Shown here piece by piece: positions 6,811 through 7,675 of a DNA stretch of 7,675 nucleotides. The position numbers were made by a program, and so were the translations under genes. A model generated the notes under the pieces. That model searched no databases and had not been told where the DNA came from. It worked only from the letters and a program-made list of their open reading frames with translations. Position 1 is the first letter of the stretch, and each line of letters starts with the position of its first letter. This DNA comes from Planctomycetota bacterium (GTDB lineage: Bacteria > Planctomycetota > Phycisphaerae > UBA1845 > PWPN01). The stretch lies in the NCBI GenBank assembly GCA_020346805.1, contig CP070790.1, positions 2,089,560-2,097,234 on the forward strand, written 5' to 3'.

Positions 6811-7198
6811 GTGGAGTGGGTGAGGCGATCGCTCGGCCGGACCGATTCCAGGTCTTGGCCGGGAGGAAAGTCCGAACTGGGCAGGGCACGGTGGTTGCTA
6901 ACGGCAACCCGGCGTGAGCCGAGGGATAGTGCCACAGAAAATATACCGCCCCTATCAAGCCCACGTGACTTGATGGAAGGTAAGGGTGAAATGGTGCGGT
7001 AAGAGCGCACCGCGAACACGGGTGACCGTGTCGGCATGGTAAACCCCACCGCCAGCAAGCCCAAATAGGCAGCGAGAGGCGGCCCGTCTCGTTTGAGCTG
7101 CGGGTAGGGTGCTCGAGCAGTCTGGCGACAGGCTGCCTAGATGAATGATTGCCGTCCGCCTAGGCGGACAACAGAATTCGGCTTATTCGCCCGCTCCG
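6811..7198 (+). ncRNA. rnpB: RNase P RNA, bacterial class A
   Basis: This is the catalytic RNA of RNase P, which cuts the 5' leader from precursor tRNAs. All universally conserved blocks appear in order: GAGGAAAGTCCG (6863-6874), ACAGAAAATATACCGCC (6934-6950), GGTAAGGGTGAAA (6979-6991) leading to GGTAAGAGCGCACCG, AGCAAGCCCAAATAG (7054-7068), AGATGAATGATTGCC (7139-7153) and ACAGAATTCGGCTTAT (7171-7186). The ends close in an 11-pair P1 helix, GGAGTGGGTGA (6813-6823) with TCGCCCGCTCC (7187-7197), including two G-U pairs. About 388 nucleotides is normal for the class. Near the 3' end a hairpin (7154-7169), absent from the E. coli RNA, is inserted. The P15 loop lacks an obvious GGU motif (see findings). 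Open frames in either strand across this gene are shadows. Confidence 0.97.
7154..7169 (+). repeat. Palindromic hairpin within rnpB (P19-like position)
   Basis: GTCCGCCTAGGCGGAC is a perfect 16-base palindrome between the conserved blocks ending at 7153 and starting at 7171. It would form an extra stem-loop in RNase P RNA, at the place where I believe some bacteria carry helix P19. The helix assignment is from memory. Confidence 0.6.
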
Positions 7199-7204
7199 TT
7201 TTTT
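7187..7204 (+). terminator. Probable rnpB terminator
   Basis: The 3' strand of helix P1 (7187-7197) is followed directly by G and six T residues (7199-7204). No separate local hairpin is visible, so termination probably relies on the folded RNA end plus the U tract, or the mature end is made by processing. Confidence 0.5.
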
Positions 7205-7320
7205 GTAATATCTCGAACTGATCCATTTCGATATTAACGAACTGCGTACATAAGTGAGCGTCCCAACGGGCTTATTCCTGTGTAAAATTAATTACTTGTG
7301 AAGGTGCGCAGGAGATTAAT

Positions 7321-7338
7321 ATGCATCTATTATATTGA
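7321..7338 (+). other. Possible five-codon leader ORF before the sigma factor
   Basis: AGGAG (7310-7314) stands 6 bases before an ATG at 7321, the best-formed ribosome binding site in this region. The frame reads MHLLY and then stops at TGA (7336-7338), 43 bases before the chosen start of the sigma factor. It may be a regulatory upstream ORF. It could instead mark the true start of the sigma gene broken by a one-base frameshift or sequence error, since the ATG is in a different frame. Confidence 0.3.
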
Positions 7339-7381
7339 AGGCCTTCGTAAAGTAACTGATACAATAGAATTAGAGGTTTTC

Positions 7382-7675
7382 TTGGACGATCGCCAAAACA
7401 AAGTTTTGGAATTACTGGATTCCTCAGGAGTGAGTTTGTACAGACTGCTGGGCCGGTTAACTCTTTGTCAGCATACAACGGGTGATCTGATACAAGAACT
7501 GTTTATAAGATTATGTAATTCCGAAGGTTTTAATAATGCAAGGAGCCCCTTTGCCTACGCATGGCGAGCGGCAGTGAACCTCGCTTTCGAATGGCTCAGA
7601 AAACAGAAAATCAAGTTTGATCCTTTAGATGAGGATTATTTGCCGGCACACAATAGCCCGTCGGCCCTGAAAACC
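7382..7675 (+). CDS. ECF-type sigma-70 family RNA polymerase sigma factor, N-terminal fragment
   Basis: The first 98 codons of a small (ECF-like) sigma factor run off the right edge. The sequence shows sigma region 2: LYRLLGRLTL (19-28), DLIQELFIRL (35-44, the core-binding region 2.2), then ARSPFAYAWRAAVNLAFEWL (53-72), corresponding to regions 2.3-2.4 that melt and read the -10. An acidic linker (DPLDEDYLP) follows; region 4 would lie outside the window. This style of N-terminus (ELLDxxGxxLYxLLxRLTL) resembles planctomycete ECF factors I recall. I chose the TTG at 7382, preceded by AGAGG (7372-7376) with 5 bases spacing. The frame is open back to 7292, so GTG starts at 7298 or 7304 are possible and would add 26-28 residues. 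Target genes and any anti-sigma partner cannot be seen. Confidence 0.8.
   Translation, partial: MDDRQNKVLELLDSSGVSLYRLLGRLTLCQHTTGDLIQELFIRLCNSEGFNNARSPFAYAWRAAVNLAFEWLRKQKIKFDPLDEDYLPAHNSPSALKT

Noticed and set aside
6780..7064. Open frames on both strands across rnpB.
   Set aside because: The region is the RNase P RNA gene; conserved RNA blocks explain the sequence.

Overview
The window looks like chromosome from a planctomycete, most likely of the Phycisphaerae type. The best lineage marker is the C-terminus of the secreted esterase-like protein: two dockerin-like repeats of the form DGDxDVDxEDF followed by CMSG...PPTPGC, an ending I associate with that group. A sigma factor whose N-terminus resembles planctomycete ECF factors agrees with this. 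This is recognition from memory, not a database result.

Layout, left to right. (1) Minus strand: the start of a PiT-family phosphate permease, cut by the window edge, preceded by its DUF47/PhoU-like partner; the two form a phosphate-uptake operon. (2) A divergent intergenic region of about 300 bases. (3) Plus strand: uvrB (nucleotide excision repair), then nadC (NAD biosynthesis). (4) Plus strand: a compact two-gene MntA/HepT (MNT/HEPN) toxin-antitoxin module with overlapping stop and start codons, its own candidate promoter and a palindrome over the -35. (5) Minus strand: a large secreted SGNH/GDSL hydrolase with an FN3 domain and a dockerin-like tail, convergent with the toxin gene. (6) Plus strand: rnpB, the class A RNase P RNA, with a clear extended -10 promoter and a closing P1 helix followed by a T tract. 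(7) Plus strand: the start of an ECF sigma factor gene, cut by the right edge, preceded by a tiny leader ORF that has a better ribosome binding site than the sigma gene itself.

Most genes here are housekeeping and are not functionally linked to each other. The accessory elements are the MntA/HepT pair and the modular exported hydrolase. Non-ATG starts appear common: TTG for pit, GTG for DUF47, GTG for hepT and TTG for the sigma factor. Candidate promoters repeatedly show an extended -10 (TGnTATAAT or close). I saw no CRISPR array, insertion sequence, tRNA or phage gene. I do not see a clearly new system. The points most worth checking are the leader ORF before the sigma factor, the operator-like palindrome at the toxin-antitoxin promoter, the missing GGU motif in RNase P RNA, and a 15-base sequence shared by the uvrB and rnpB upstream regions.
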